NCBI RefSeq assembly: GCF_002902945.1 | Contig: NZ_CP026102.1 | Location: 496,001 to 560,000, forward strand | From: Paraburkholderia caribensis | Lineage (GTDB): Bacteria; Pseudomonadota; Gammaproteobacteria; Burkholderiales; Burkholderiaceae | DNA: 64,000 bases | Reading direction: 5' to 3' | Part shown: in pieces, positions 34,621-43,887 of the stretch | How the letters are laid out: each line of letters opens with the position of its first letter | Position numbering within the stretch: the first letter of the stretch is position 1 | Translations under genes and position numbers: made by a program | The notes under the pieces: model-generated | What the model was told of the DNA's origin: nothing | Databases searched by the model: none | Seen by the model: the letters and a program-made list of their open reading frames with translations, nothing else

Positions 34621-36864
34621 TCAATACGCCGCCCGCAACGCTTCATTGGCGACAGCGAGCCGCGACGCAATCGTCTTGATCAGAAAGCGGTGAAACTGCT
34701 GTGCGGTGACGGGGTCCTCGCGTTCGAGCGCGAGCAGCGTGGGCACCGACAGACGGTGAACACGCGTCGATGCTTCGGCGATCACATCGGCGCTTCGCGT
34801 GGTCTGTGTGTACACGGCCATTTCGCCGACGACCGTGCCGGGGCCGAACGAGCGCAGCCGCACGAGCCGGCCGTCGGGCAGCGGCAGCGAAACGGCAACG
34901 CGTCCGCGCTCGACGATATACAGCGCATCGCCCGGCTCGCCGCGTGAAAACAGGTGCTGACCTGCGTCGAGATCGCGCACTTCCAGACACTCACACAGCC
35001 TTTCCAGCGCGGGCGCCGTGAAATGCGGAGCGAGTGTTGCACGGAAATCCGGTTCTCCCGATGGTTGCATGGTGGAGCCCGATCCGAGCAGCATGTCTTC
35101 AATCCATTGAAGACCGGCATCGAGCGTGGTGAATTCGTGTATCCGCAGGTTCAGCGTACCCGTTCTCACGAGCAGACTGCGTGAGCGCGCGGGCAACGCG
35201 GTGAGCACGAGGTCCGCGCCCGATGACGCGCACAGTTGCCGCAGCTTCACGAAGGCGATCGATACCGACGCATCCATGCCGTTGGTGGCCGCGAAGTCGA
35301 GCACGATATAGCGCACAGGTACGGCATCGTTTGCTTCGAGCCGTTCGCGCACGCGTTGCAGAATCGAGTTCGTGGTGCCGAAGAACAGAAAGCCCTGCAG
35401 GCACATTCCGCATAGCTGCGTGCCGTGTTCGCGCAAACGCGCGGCGTCCTCGATGCTGCGCTCGACGGTCGAGGTGCGGGTGGTTGCATCGAATGCCATG
35501 CGCACGCAGCTCACGCGTCCGTACAGCAGCGTGAACATCACACACGCGGCAATCACGCCCGCGATCACGCCTGCCACGACCCCATAGAACGCCACGACGG
35601 CGAGCATGCCGGGCACGAGCGCGTACTCGTACCAGTTGAGCCTTGCATAGGCACCGACCAGCCATTGCATCAACAGCCGCAGCCCCATGAAAAGCTGTAG
35701 CCCGACCAGCACGGGTACGGGAAAGAGCGCCACCAGATCGGGCGATGCCATCAGTGCAACCAGGCACGCGAGCGCCGCGAATACGCCCGCCATGCGGCTC
35801 GTCGCGCCGGCACGCGCATTGAGCATCGAGCGGTTGTACGACTGATAGCCGACCATCCCGCCCAGCAGCCCGCTCGCGATGTTGGCGAGGCCCGCCGCGC
35901 GCATTTCGCGGTTCAGGTCGACGTCCTCGCCTGTTGCTGCGCCAATGGCCGTCGAGTTCATCAGGATCGTGATTGCCGACGCAGATGTCACGACGAGCGT
36001 CTCCGGCAGATGCGCCGCGATCGCGGCCCAGTCGATCGCGCCATTCGCGAGCGGCGCGGGCATGTGCATATCCGGGAAAAAGTGCAGCTTCACATGCGGC
36101 AGCAGCAGGCCCATGTTGCGGGCATCGTCGAACGAGAGTCCGGCGAAGTGCAGTGACAGATAGAACAGCGCGATCCCGCACGCGAGCACGAACGGCAGCG
36201 CGGCGATGTGCTGCCGCCCGCGCGTGAGAACGGTGGTGAGCACGCCGATGAACAGCGCGGGCATCCACGCGAGCCAGTGCAGATGCGTGAGCAGGGGCAG
36301 CGTGTGCCACTGCGGCGACTCGCCCGTCAGCACGCGGAATGCGCCCGCCAGCAGCAGGTAACCGGTGCCCGCCAGAAATCCGCCGACCACGGGATACGGC
36401 AGAAACTGCAATGAACGGCTGCGCCTGGACGAACCGATCGCGTACAGCACGATCCCCGTCACCACCGAACATAGGGCGATGGCGATCAGTACAGTCAGAA
36501 GAATGGTCTGCGTCGAGCCGCCGTCGGCACGCACGCTGCTCGCGACGCCTGCCGCCACGCCCGCGAGAAATGCCGTCGCGTTGCTGTCCGGCCCGGCGAT
36601 ATTCAGGCGCATCGAACTGGTCAGCGCGATCACCAGCGCCGTGACGATGCAACTGATCAGCGCGGTGGGCACGCCCAGTTCGGCGTAACGGGCGAGGTCC
36701 GCGCTGAAGATCAGCGTGCCCAGGCTCATTGCGTAGCAGAGCATGACGAGCGTCGAGACGGCGCCCGCCGTCAGGTCGCCGAGCAGGCCGACGGTCGTCA
36801 TGCGCGATGCGGCAGCGCTGTCGGACGCAGACTCGGACGCGGAACCTGTGGCAGCTGGCTTCAC
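34621..36864 (-). CDS. SulP-family anion transporter with STAS and cyclic-nucleotide-binding domains
   Basis: A 747-residue transporter. I start it at GTG 36864 (VKPAATGSAS), because GGGGGAG lies 5 bases before it. Residues ~45-480 form about a dozen membrane helices of the SulP/SLC26 type (GLLGDLTAGAVSTLVMLCYAMS, LNIAGPDSNATAFLAG, NSTAIGAATGEDVDLNREMRAAGLANI). A STAS domain follows (RYIVLDFAATNGMDASVSIAFVKLR). The last ~135 residues are a cyclic-nucleotide-binding fold (HLFSRGEPGDALYIVERGRVAV, FGPGTVVGEMAVYTQTTRSADV). Family members move sulfate, bicarbonate or other anions; the C-terminal domain suggests gating by a nucleotide. Confidence 0.88.
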   Translation of the reverse strand: MKPAATGSASESASDSAAASRMTTVGLLGDLTAGAVSTLVMLCYAMSLGTLIFSADLARYAELGVPTALISCIVTALVIALTSSMRLNIAGPDSNATAFLAGVAAGVASSVRADGGSTQTILLTVLIAIALCSVVTGIVLYAIGSSRRSRSLQFLPYPVVGGFLAGTGYLLLAGAFRVLTGESPQWHTLPLLTHLHWLAWMPALFIGVLTTVLTRGRQHIAALPFVLACGIALFYLSLHFAGLSFDDARNMGLLLPHVKLHFFPDMHMPAPLANGAIDWAAIAAHLPETLVVTSASAITILMNSTAIGAATGEDVDLNREMRAAGLANIASGLLGGMVGYQSYNRSMLNARAGATSRMAGVFAALACLVALMASPDLVALFPVPVLVGLQLFMGLRLLMQWLVGAYARLNWYEYALVPGMLAVVAFYGVVAGVIAGVIAACVMFTLLYGRVSCVRMAFDATTRTSTVERSIEDAARLREHGTQLCGMCLQGFLFFGTTNSILQRVRERLEANDAVPVRYIVLDFAATNGMDASVSIAFVKLRQLCASSGADLVLTALPARSRSLLVRTGTLNLRIHEFTTLDAGLQWIEDMLLGSGSTMQPSGEPDFRATLAPHFTAPALERLCECLEVRDLDAGQHLFSRGEPGDALYIVERGRVAVSLPLPDGRLVRLRSFGPGTVVGEMAVYTQTTRSADVIAEASTRVHRLSVPTLLALEREDPVTAQQFHRFLIKTIASRLAVANEALRAAY

Positions 36865-37043
36865 GGCGCTCCCCCGGAACGCGGCGCCGGGCACGAGCGG
36901 GCGACCGCGCGACCCAGTATCCGCCGCCCGTCTCGCGCCTGTCAAACCGCCGGCACGCGGGCAGCGGCCCGAGTTTTCACGAGGATTCGGCCACCGGGTT
37001 CACCATGCTGACGAACCTCGGTGGGCCGATCCTGTCCGACCCA

Positions 37044-38666
37044 TCAGGGCGTGTGCGCCGACGTCAGATTGAGTGCCAACGCTTGCGCGACTTCGATACC
37101 GTCGATGGCCGCCGAATAGATCCCGCCCGCATACCCCGCGCCTTCGCCAGCCGGATACAGACCTTCGACGTTCATGCTCTGGAAATTGTCTTTGCGTCGA
37201 ATCCGCAGCGGTGACGACGTGCGCGTCTCCACGCCCGTCAGCACGGCATCGTGCATCGCGAAGCCTGCGATCTTCTTTTCCATCTGCGGAAGTGCTTCGC
37301 GGATGGCTTCGATCACGTAGTCCGGCAGCGAAGTGCTGAGATCGGTCGGGCGCACGCCCGGCTTGTACGACGGCACCACGGAGCCCAGCGACGTCGACGG
37401 CCGGCCGGCGATGAAATCGCCGACCAGTTGACCCGGCGCGTGGTAGTCGCCGCCGCCGAGTTCGAATGCGCGCTCTTCCCATTTGCGCTGGAACGCGATG
37501 CCGGCCAGCGGACCGCCGGGATAGTCTTCCGGCGTGATGCCGACGACGATACCCGCATTCGCGTTGCGCTCGGCCCGGGAATACTGGCTCATGCCGTTGG
37601 TGACCACACGGCCCGGCTCGGAGGTCGCCGCGACCACCGTGCCGCCAGGGCACATGCAAAAGCTGTAGACCGCCCGTCCGTTACTGCAGTGATGGACCAC
37701 CTTGTAGTCGGCCGCGCCGAGTTGCTTGTGGCCCGCAAACTTGCCGAAGCGGCTGCGATCGATCACCCCCTGCGGATGCTCGATGCGAAACCCCAGTGAA
37801 AAGGGCTTGGCTTCCATATAAACGCCGCGATCGTGCAGCATCTGGAAGGTGTCGCGCGCGCTGTGGCCCACGGCCAGCACCACGTGATCGCAGCGCAGCG
37901 TTTCGCCGTCCGACAGCTTCAGCGCGCGCACCTTGCCCTGATCGATTTCGATGTCCTCGACGCGGGTTTCGAAGCGCACTTCGCCGCCCAGTTCCTCGAT
38001 GTTGGCGCGCATCTTTTCCACCATGCTGACGAGGCGGAAGGTGCCGATGTGCGGCCGGCTCAGATAAAGGATGTCGTCCGGTGCGCCCGCCTTGACGAAC
38101 TCCTCCAGCACCTTGCGGCCGTAGTGGTTCGGGTCCTTGATCTGGCTGTACAGCTTGCCGTCGGAAAACGTTCCAGCCCCGCCTTCGCCGAACTGCACAT
38201 TGGATTCCGGGTTCAGTACGGACTTGCGCCACAGGCCGAAGGTGTCCTTGGTGCGCTCGCGCACGGCTTTGCCGCGTTCGAGGATGATCGGGCGGAACCC
38301 CATCTGCGCGAGGATCAGCCCGGCGAACAGGCCGCACGGCCCCATGCCGATCACGACCGGGCGCAAGGAATCCGTGTGCTCGGGCGCCTTCGCGACGAAG
38401 TGGTACGCCATGTCCGGGGTCGGTCCGCAATGCGGCTTGCCCGCCATCCGCTTGAGCGCGGCCGCTTCGTCCTTGACTTCGACATCGACGATATAGGTCA
38501 GCTTGATGTCGGAGCGCTTGCGTGCGTCGTGCGCACGGCGGAACACGGTGTAACGGATGAGCCCGTCTGCCGGCACGCCGAGATCCGCGAGGCGCGCGCG
38601 AATCGCGGCTTCGAGATCGCTCTCGGGATGGTCGAGCGGGAGTTTGACTTCGCTTAGACGTAGCAT
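37044..38666 (-). CDS. FAD-dependent oxidoreductase (YhiN/COG2509-like dehydrogenase)
   Basis: A 540-residue flavoprotein. An N-terminal ~95-residue part of alpha/beta type (LRLSEVKLPLDHPESDLEAAIRARL, then RRAHDARKRSDIKLTYIVDVEV) precedes the FAD-binding GxGxxG (VVIGMGPCGLFAGLILAQMG) near residue 105 and a redox domain with GEGGAGTFSDGKLYSQI, HVVLAVGHSARDTF and the C-terminal FAD contact (GLYPAGEGAGYAGGIYSAAIDGIEVA). The family is widespread but its substrate is not known. It is a single gene; the preceding intergenic stretch (36865-37043) holds only the promoter of the transporter. Confidence 0.8.
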   Translation of the reverse strand: MLRLSEVKLPLDHPESDLEAAIRARLADLGVPADGLIRYTVFRRAHDARKRSDIKLTYIVDVEVKDEAAALKRMAGKPHCGPTPDMAYHFVAKAPEHTDSLRPVVIGMGPCGLFAGLILAQMGFRPIILERGKAVRERTKDTFGLWRKSVLNPESNVQFGEGGAGTFSDGKLYSQIKDPNHYGRKVLEEFVKAGAPDDILYLSRPHIGTFRLVSMVEKMRANIEELGGEVRFETRVEDIEIDQGKVRALKLSDGETLRCDHVVLAVGHSARDTFQMLHDRGVYMEAKPFSLGFRIEHPQGVIDRSRFGKFAGHKQLGAADYKVVHHCSNGRAVYSFCMCPGGTVVAATSEPGRVVTNGMSQYSRAERNANAGIVVGITPEDYPGGPLAGIAFQRKWEERAFELGGGDYHAPGQLVGDFIAGRPSTSLGSVVPSYKPGVRPTDLSTSLPDYVIEAIREALPQMEKKIAGFAMHDAVLTGVETRTSSPLRIRRKDNFQSMNVEGLYPAGEGAGYAGGIYSAAIDGIEVAQALALNLTSAHTP

Positions 38667-39279
38667 GAGTACTGAAATATGATCGCCACGGAATCGTGGC
38701 GGTGTTGAAACAGGTGGAGACCGGCATGCTGGCGACCGTGTTGTTCGTTACGTGGGCATCCCGGTGCAGACCTTCCATGGGCGGAAAATGCTGTATGCGG
38801 GGCTGCAAACGGATCACGCCGGACAACTCAAGCAACTGCACGATGAGAAACTGAAGCGGGCACGGGTGGGGAAGGTTGCTCCGCTCCGAAGTCATCATCA
38901 GGCACGCGACCGGGTCGTGCGAGCATCTCGGGCACGTGAAAGGGGCAAGCCTGGACGCCGAAACCGCCTACCTCATGGACGCTGCCGCGCTAACCCTGCC
39001 CGGGCGCCAGGCAAATTCCGTGGAAATTCGACCGGCGATCTGCCGTTTCAGCTGTTTATCGCCACCGCGGCCACCGCCTCTCCAGCCCTCCATTATAGCG
39101 GTGCAAGCGAGCGGCCTGTGCGACGCCATGCCATGTGGGCGTGGCCGCGCGCGTCGAGGTGTGGCGCGGGAAGGAGGCCGCCGGGCAATCCGGCATGGCA
39201 GCGCGCTTCTGTCACAATAACGCTCGGCCATTTTGCTGGCGTACCGTCGGCAACGCCTCACAACCGAGCTTCCCGTCAA
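38667..39279. other. Intergenic region with a transposase relic
   Basis: 613 bases before the TPR gene. Apart from the IS3 fragment at 38699-38875 nothing coding is supported. The T-poor right half (about 39000-39240) is GC-rich and shows no motif; the promoter of the TPR gene must be in it. Confidence 0.45.
38699..38875 (+). pseudogene. Relic of an IS3-family transposase OrfA
   Basis: The first frame reads VAVLKQVETGMLATVLF, and after a frameshift near 38750 the next frame reads GIPVQTFHGRKMLYAGLQTDHAGQLKQLHDEKLKRARV. Together they recall the IS3-type OrfA pattern (VLKQVE.G, HTH, GISEQTFYRWK..YAGL, QLKQLQDEN.KLK leucine-zipper). The ends, OrfB and terminal repeats are absent, so only a decayed 5' fragment of the element remains. 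Confidence 0.7.
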
Positions 39280-40032
39280 ATGCGCATCTTCGGAATCAGC
39301 CTTTACGTCATCATCGCCTTGTTCTTTGCGGTGCATGCCGTGCGCACCCAGCAGAACATGTACTGGCTGCTGATCCTGTTTCTGTTCCCTGGCTTGGGCA
39401 GCGTGGTCTACTTCTTTGTCGTTTACTTGCCCTCCCTGCGCCAGTCGCGTGGGGCAAGGGCGGCAACGAGGGCCATTTCGCAGTTCGTCGATCCCAACCG
39501 GGCAGTGCGCGAGGCGCGCACGGATTTCGATCGCGCGCCGACCGTTGCGCATCGCATGCGGCTGGCTGCAGCGCTGCTCGACGCAGGCAATGCCGCCGAA
39601 GCGCTGGAGCATTACCAGACAGCGGCCAGCGGGCCGTTCTCATCCGATCCGGCTCTACTCCTGGGGCTGGCGCGCGCGCAGTTTGCCAACGGCAATGTTG
39701 CCGCCGCGCAGGATGCGCTGGAAAAACTCTTCGCCGCCGATCCTCTCGCGCGCCGGCAGCCGGAGCCGGCATTGCTGTACGCGCGGACTCTGGCCGCGAT
39801 CGGCGCGCCGGGGGCCCGCGCCGCGTTCGAGATTGCGCTCGCGAGCGCAAGCGACGCCGCTCCGCGTTGCCTGTACGCCGATTGGCTGGCGGCGCAGCCC
39901 GACGAGGCAGACCGCCAGCGTGCGCGCGAACTTTACGCCGAGATCGTGCACGATGCGAGGCATTGGCCGCGCCACGCCCGCGAACATAACAGCGAGTGGC
40001 TGCAACGGGCCCAGACCGCCCTGAGCCGGTAA
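39280..40032 (+). CDS. Membrane-anchored tetratricopeptide-repeat protein
   Basis: A 250-residue protein. The start MRIFGISLYVIIALFFAVHAV begins a first membrane helix, and a second follows at YWLLILFLFPGLGSVVYFFVVYL, an arrangement like the N-terminal domain found in some phospholipase-D-related proteins. A periplasm- or cytoplasm-facing part then carries at least three TPR-like units (HRMRLAAALLDAGNAAEALEHYQTA, PALLLGLARAQFANGNVAAAQDALEKLFA, ALLYARTLAAIGAPGARAAFEIAL). TPRs hold protein partners; none is known here. No strong ribosome site precedes the ATG, but no other start fits. Confidence 0.72.
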   Translation: MRIFGISLYVIIALFFAVHAVRTQQNMYWLLILFLFPGLGSVVYFFVVYLPSLRQSRGARAATRAISQFVDPNRAVREARTDFDRAPTVAHRMRLAAALLDAGNAAEALEHYQTAASGPFSSDPALLLGLARAQFANGNVAAAQDALEKLFAADPLARRQPEPALLYARTLAAIGAPGARAAFEIALASASDAAPRCLYADWLAAQPDEADRQRARELYAEIVHDARHWPRHAREHNSEWLQRAQTALSR

Positions 40033-40147
40033 TCCACGGGCGAGCTTCACAAGCGACTGGCTGTGCGCGTTTGGGCGTCAGTCCGCCCGAACGCGCGGCG
40101 CACGACAACTTGGGCAGACCGTCTCAGGACCTCACCGTAACCGAAGT

Positions 40148-41305
40148 TCACGACACTTCCACTTGCGACCGTTTCGCCGTAACGAGACGGGCACAACACG
40201 GCACGAGACAGAGCAGTGCCGCCAGCATCCAGAACGCCCCCGGCAGTCCCACTCCATTGGCGACAAACCCCACACCCGCCGGGCCGACGAGATTGCCCGC
40301 ATAGCCCGTCGTCGTGATCGCGACGACGGCGAGCGCCGATGGCATCGTGCGTTGCGAGCCCGCCTGACGAAACAGCACCGGCACCACGTTCGATGCGCCA
40401 AGACCGATCAACAGGAAGCCCGCCATCGCAATCGCCGTGCTCGGGGCCGTCAGCAGGACCACAAAACCGCCCATCGCAACCCATCCACCCCAGAACACCA
40501 TTGCGCGGTCCCCGACGCGGGCGGTCACCGCGTCGCCGCCAAGGCGCCCGGCCGTCATCGCAACCGAGAAGATCATGTAGCCGACTCCGCCTTGCGCGGC
40601 AGCCACCAGTCCAGCGCCCGTGATCAGCAGCGCGCTCCAGTCGAGCAGTGCACCTTCGACAAGAAACGTGATTGCCGTGAGGCCGGCCAGCACCAGCACG
40701 ATGCCGCGCGGCGCGGCGAACAGCGGACCTTCTTTCGCGTGAGCCGTCTGGATCAGGCGCGACCGTGCGACGGCGATCGCGCCGAGCATCGGTACGGCGC
40801 ATAGCAGGGTGCTTTCGAGCGGGGCGATGTGCATCGAAAGAAGAAAGGTCATCAGCATCGATCCCGCAAAGCCGCCGATGCTGAACAGCGCATGAAACCC
40901 CGACATCAGAGGCCGGCCCTCCATGCGTTCGACGTCGACGGCGTGGATATTCATCGCGACGTCGAGCGAACCGAGCGACGCGCCGAACGCGAGCAGGACG
41001 ATACCCAGTGTGAGCGGCGTGCTGACAATGGTCAGAAACGGGAGGATCACGGCCAGGCCGAATCCGGCCGCGACGATGATCGGCTTGCTGCCGTATCGCG
41101 CGCTGAGCGCGCCGGTGATCACCATCGCGATAACCGATCCGAGGCCGAGGCAAAGCAGCAACAGGCCGAGCACGCCGTCATCGACGCCGAGCCGCTGCTT
41201 GGCGAAGGGCACGAGCGGCGCCCAGCACGCGACACCGAAGCCGGCCACGAGGAAAGCAAGGCGCGTTGCGAGTCGGGCTGCGGGTTGGTCGAACGTCATT
41301 GTCAC
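40148..41305 (-). CDS. MFS transporter
   Basis: A 385-residue major facilitator with about 12 hydrophobic segments. The first two helices surround the family loop G-x-x-x-D/R-R/K-x-G-x-K (GALSARYGSKPIIVAAG), and the middle shows the usual long cytoplasmic loop at GRPLMSGF. It closely resembles the FucP/sugar-type and YfkF-like small MFS groups, but I cannot name the cargo. It is followed on the same strand, 28 bases upstream in sequence, by a DeoR regulator, so the two are likely one unit (regulator first). Confidence 0.8.
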   Translation of the reverse strand: MTMTFDQPAARLATRLAFLVAGFGVACWAPLVPFAKQRLGVDDGVLGLLLLCLGLGSVIAMVITGALSARYGSKPIIVAAGFGLAVILPFLTIVSTPLTLGIVLLAFGASLGSLDVAMNIHAVDVERMEGRPLMSGFHALFSIGGFAGSMLMTFLLSMHIAPLESTLLCAVPMLGAIAVARSRLIQTAHAKEGPLFAAPRGIVLVLAGLTAITFLVEGALLDWSALLITGAGLVAAAQGGVGYMIFSVAMTAGRLGGDAVTARVGDRAMVFWGGWVAMGGFVVLLTAPSTAIAMAGFLLIGLGASNVVPVLFRQAGSQRTMPSALAVVAITTTGYAGNLVGPAGVGFVANGVGLPGAFWMLAALLCLVPCCARLVTAKRSQVEVS

Positions 41306-41333
41306 GGGTGTCCTGAGTGAGTTGGCCGCGCGC

Positions 41334-42116
41334 TCACAGGCTGGCGGGCGGCTCGGCCTTCACCACCGATGGGCCGGATTTCGACAAGGCCGAACGCTCC
41401 GCGCGCGCCAGGTCGTGTTCGACGATCACGCATTCGATCGCCTTGAGCGCGGCGACGCGATGCGGCGCGCGCGCATTGAACTTGTCGGTGAGCGCGAGCA
41501 CCACGCTGTGCTCGCTGGCCGCGAGAACCGCGCGTTTGAACGTCGCGTCGGCGAGTCCGAATGCGCTGATCCCGCTCTTCGGCGATATCGCACATGAGCC
41601 GATGAAGCATCGGTCGATATTCAATTCGGCGACGGCCTCCACCGCGTTCGCATCGACGCATCCGCCCACGGCCGGATCGACCGATCCGCCGATCATGATG
41701 AGATGCAGATCGGACCGGCGCAGCACGGCGGCCGCGATGTCGATGGAATTGGTCGCCACGGTGAGTTCGCTTTCCTCCGGCAACACGTCGACGAGGGCGA
41801 GGTTGGTGCTGCCGCTGTCGAGGAACAGAAGCTCGCCTGATTGAATCAGCGGCACGGCTGAACGAGCCAGTGCCGACTTGCGCTCCCGCGCCAGGTCCAT
41901 GCGGGCCGTCATCGGTGCGGACGCGGGCGTGATCGGCAAGGCGCCGCCGTAGACCCGGCGGCAACGGCCTTCCGTTGCGAGCGCGCGCAGGTCGCGACGG
42001 ATCGCGTCTTCGGAAATATTGAATTCGGCAGCGAGCGCGGCCGCGACGACGGCCTGGCCTTGGGCGAGCCGGTTTGCGATCTCGTCGCGCCGTGCGAGGG
42101 GGATGTCGTCATTCAT
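41334..42116 (-). CDS. DeoR-family regulator
   Basis: A 260-residue DeoR-type repressor. Start MNDDIPLARRDEIANRLAQG; residues ~1-60 hold the HTH (AALAAEFNISEDAIRRDLRALATEGRCRRVYGGA), and the rest is the DeoR/ISOCOT-like sugar-phosphate sensor (SELLFLDSGSTNLALVDVLPEESELTVATNSIDIAAAVL and GGSVDPAVGGCVDANAV). It precedes the MFS gene on the same strand and faces away from the PhzF-like gene; an intergenic array of GTGCAC repeats is its likely operator. DeoR proteins usually control sugar uptake, which fits an MFS partner. Confidence 0.85.
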   Translation of the reverse strand: MNDDIPLARRDEIANRLAQGQAVVAAALAAEFNISEDAIRRDLRALATEGRCRRVYGGALPITPASAPMTARMDLARERKSALARSAVPLIQSGELLFLDSGSTNLALVDVLPEESELTVATNSIDIAAAVLRRSDLHLIMIGGSVDPAVGGCVDANAVEAVAELNIDRCFIGSCAISPKSGISAFGLADATFKRAVLAASEHSVVLALTDKFNARAPHRVAALKAIECVIVEHDLARAERSALSKSGPSVVKAEPPASL

Positions 42117-42129
42117 GTTTGAATGATAT

Positions 42130-42170
42130 CGTGCATGAACAAGAATGTAAACGTGCACAAACGTGCACGT
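42130..42170. promoter_or_regulatory. GTGCAC repeats between divergent DeoR and PhzF-like genes
   Basis: ACGTGCACAA and ACGTGCACGT lie in direct repeat at 42151-42170, with a looser TCGTGCAT at 42130-42137. The cores are self-complementary. A regulator binding site for the divergent promoters is likely. Confidence 0.45.
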
Positions 42171-42299
42171 GTCCGCTCAAGGCTCCGCGCTGAAAAAGGC
42201 CCGCAGCGAACGGTTCGTCGCGACCCAACCCGCTGTGTGCGAAAAGTGGAATGCGCGATAATTTCCGCTCCGTGCAATTCGACAGCGACACGACCGACG

Positions 42300-43091
42300 A
42301 TGAATATCCAACGCATGCTTTGCTTCGGCCGCAATGACGAGAGTGGCAACGCGGCGATCGTCGTCGAGCACGCTGCTTTGGCTGGACCAGAACGGCTGAA
42401 GTTTGCGCAGCGGCAAGACGCAAGCGCTACGGTGTTCGTGGAAGCCGATGCCGCCGGCGACATGCAGCTCGACTACTACTACCCGCATGCCCGCAGCCCC
42501 CTTTGCCTGCATGCGACGCTTGCGGCGAGCGCGGTTTTCTTCGAGCGGCATCCCGACATCGGGCGGACCCGGTTCATCACGAGCATGCATCGGCAGACGC
42601 TTGAGATCGAGCGCGTTGGCGAGGGAATCTTCGTCGGCGTGAAGGCGCAGCCTTGCCCGGCGGTGGCCGTTCATGTCGCGGAGACGGCGCGGCTGCTGCG
42701 CGTCGAACCGGCACACGTGATTGGTACACCTCGACTCGCATCGGTGGGAAGCGCAAAGCTGCTGGTGGAGGTGGCGGAGCCATCCGTGCTGGCCGCCTTG
42801 CGCCCGGATCTGCCAGGCATTGCTGAATGGAGCCGCAAACACGGCGTGTCGGGCATGTACGTGTACTGCCGCCTTCACGATGCTATCTACGCGGGGCGGA
42901 ACTTCAATCATCTCGAGCCGCGTTTCGAAGATGCTGCGACGGGCGTGGCGGCGGGTGCGCTGGCCCTGTCGCTGGAGCGAAGCATTACGCTGCTGCAGGG
43001 CGACGCACTCGGCCAGCCGTGTACGCTCATGGCGCGATACGCGGACGGGTCCGTGCAGATTGGCGGGCGGGCGGCCAAAAGCGCAATCTGA
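42300..43091 (+). CDS. PhzF-like isomerase-fold protein
   Basis: A 263-residue protein of the PhzF/diaminopimelate-epimerase-like fold. Two-domain landmarks are seen: SGNAAIVVE at the start, a DYYYPHARSPLCLHATLAASAVFFE segment matching the E..FAGHPTLG region, YCRLHDAIYAGRNFNH and a C-terminal half that mirrors the first. In PhzF the catalytic Glu is in an SET motif; here that position reads SATVFV (near 42424-42440), and the GHPT motif reads LHAT. So the usual acid/base chemistry is doubtful. It is divergent from the DeoR gene. Confidence 0.7.
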   Translation: MNIQRMLCFGRNDESGNAAIVVEHAALAGPERLKFAQRQDASATVFVEADAAGDMQLDYYYPHARSPLCLHATLAASAVFFERHPDIGRTRFITSMHRQTLEIERVGEGIFVGVKAQPCPAVAVHVAETARLLRVEPAHVIGTPRLASVGSAKLLVEVAEPSVLAALRPDLPGIAEWSRKHGVSGMYVYCRLHDAIYAGRNFNHLEPRFEDAATGVAAGALALSLERSITLLQGDALGQPCTLMARYADGSVQIGGRAAKSAI

Positions 43092-43151
43092 CACGTCCTG
43101 CCATCGCGCTGGGACGGACAGTTGCGCCTTCCCGAGGGTGAAGCGCGACGC

Positions 43152-43451
43152 TCAGTTCCCCGCGATCCGCCGCACCGTCTTCGCAATCCATGCAAGGAGC
43201 CCATTGCGCACGACGACGCCCACGATCCTGCGCGGCCCGATCACCAGCGATCCGACGAGCACTGCCGCGAGCAGCGTGACGTTCGGCGCGACGGACACCA
43301 GCTCTCGCGCGCGCATCGGCAATGAAGGTCTGCTGGCGGCGGGACGCAGGCGTGCAGCTTCCTGCGCGGCAACCAGGTGCGCGCGCGATAGGGCCATTCG
43401 TTCCCGCACATCGGATTCAGCGGCGGCAAGCGCCGCCAATCGAGAAGTCAT
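43152..43451 (-). CDS. YqjK-like small membrane protein
   Basis: A 99-residue protein with an N-terminal coiled-coil-like part (SRLAALAAAESDVRERMALSRAHLVAAQEAAR) and a C-terminal membrane segment (NVTLLAAVLVGSLVIGP). It is the last gene of a three-gene group with a DUF883 (YqjD/ElaB-like) and a holin-like YqjE protein, as in the yqjDEK locus of enterobacteria. The start overlaps the stop of the preceding gene (ATGA). A stress-linked envelope role is inferred from those relatives. Confidence 0.65.
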   Translation of the reverse strand: MTSRLAALAAAESDVRERMALSRAHLVAAQEAARLRPAASRPSLPMRARELVSVAPNVTLLAAVLVGSLVIGPRRIVGVVVRNGLLAWIAKTVRRIAGN

Positions 43452-43822
43452 TTCAACGCCTCCTTGACTGCCTGCAGGTCGTGGTGAATTTCATCCTGGA
43501 CCACGCGGAAAGAGCGCACAGGCCTTTGTGCACGAACGACGATGAAGGAAATCACGCACAACAGCAGCCACGCCGCCGCGATTGCCCACGCCACCTGAAC
43601 GAAGTATGGCGTGGACAATGCCGTCGCGATGATGGCGATGCAGAAGAACGACAGCGCAAACAATCCCGCGACCGCCAGCGCCACCAGCGCAATCACTTCG
43701 CGAGCGAGCTGGGCTCGCGCCTGCGCCAGTTCGATGGAAATGAGTTCGCCGTAGTCTGCCATCCGGTCCATGCAGAACCGGCTTACGGTGCTCCACTGGT
43801 CCACTTTGGATCGGATCGACAT
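43448..43822 (-). CDS. YqjE/holin-like membrane protein
   Basis: A 124-residue protein of the putative actinobacterial holin-X/YqjE type. It opens with a helix MADYGELISIELAQARAQLAREVIALV and then two membrane segments (ALAVAGLFALSFFCIAIIATALS, QVAWAIAAAWLLLCVISFIVV) and a basic tail. GAGG lies about 10 bases before the ATG. It is between the DUF883 gene and the YqjK-like gene and coupled to the latter. Not a phage holin in this setting. Confidence 0.78.
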   Translation of the reverse strand: MSIRSKVDQWSTVSRFCMDRMADYGELISIELAQARAQLAREVIALVALAVAGLFALSFFCIAIIATALSTPYFVQVAWAIAAAWLLLCVISFIVVRAQRPVRSFRVVQDEIHHDLQAVKEALK

Positions 43823-43887
43823 TTCACGGCTTCCTCAAAGAAGGGGACTGTGCGGCTTCTCGTCTTATGCTCGCCTGCCTGCGGGAC

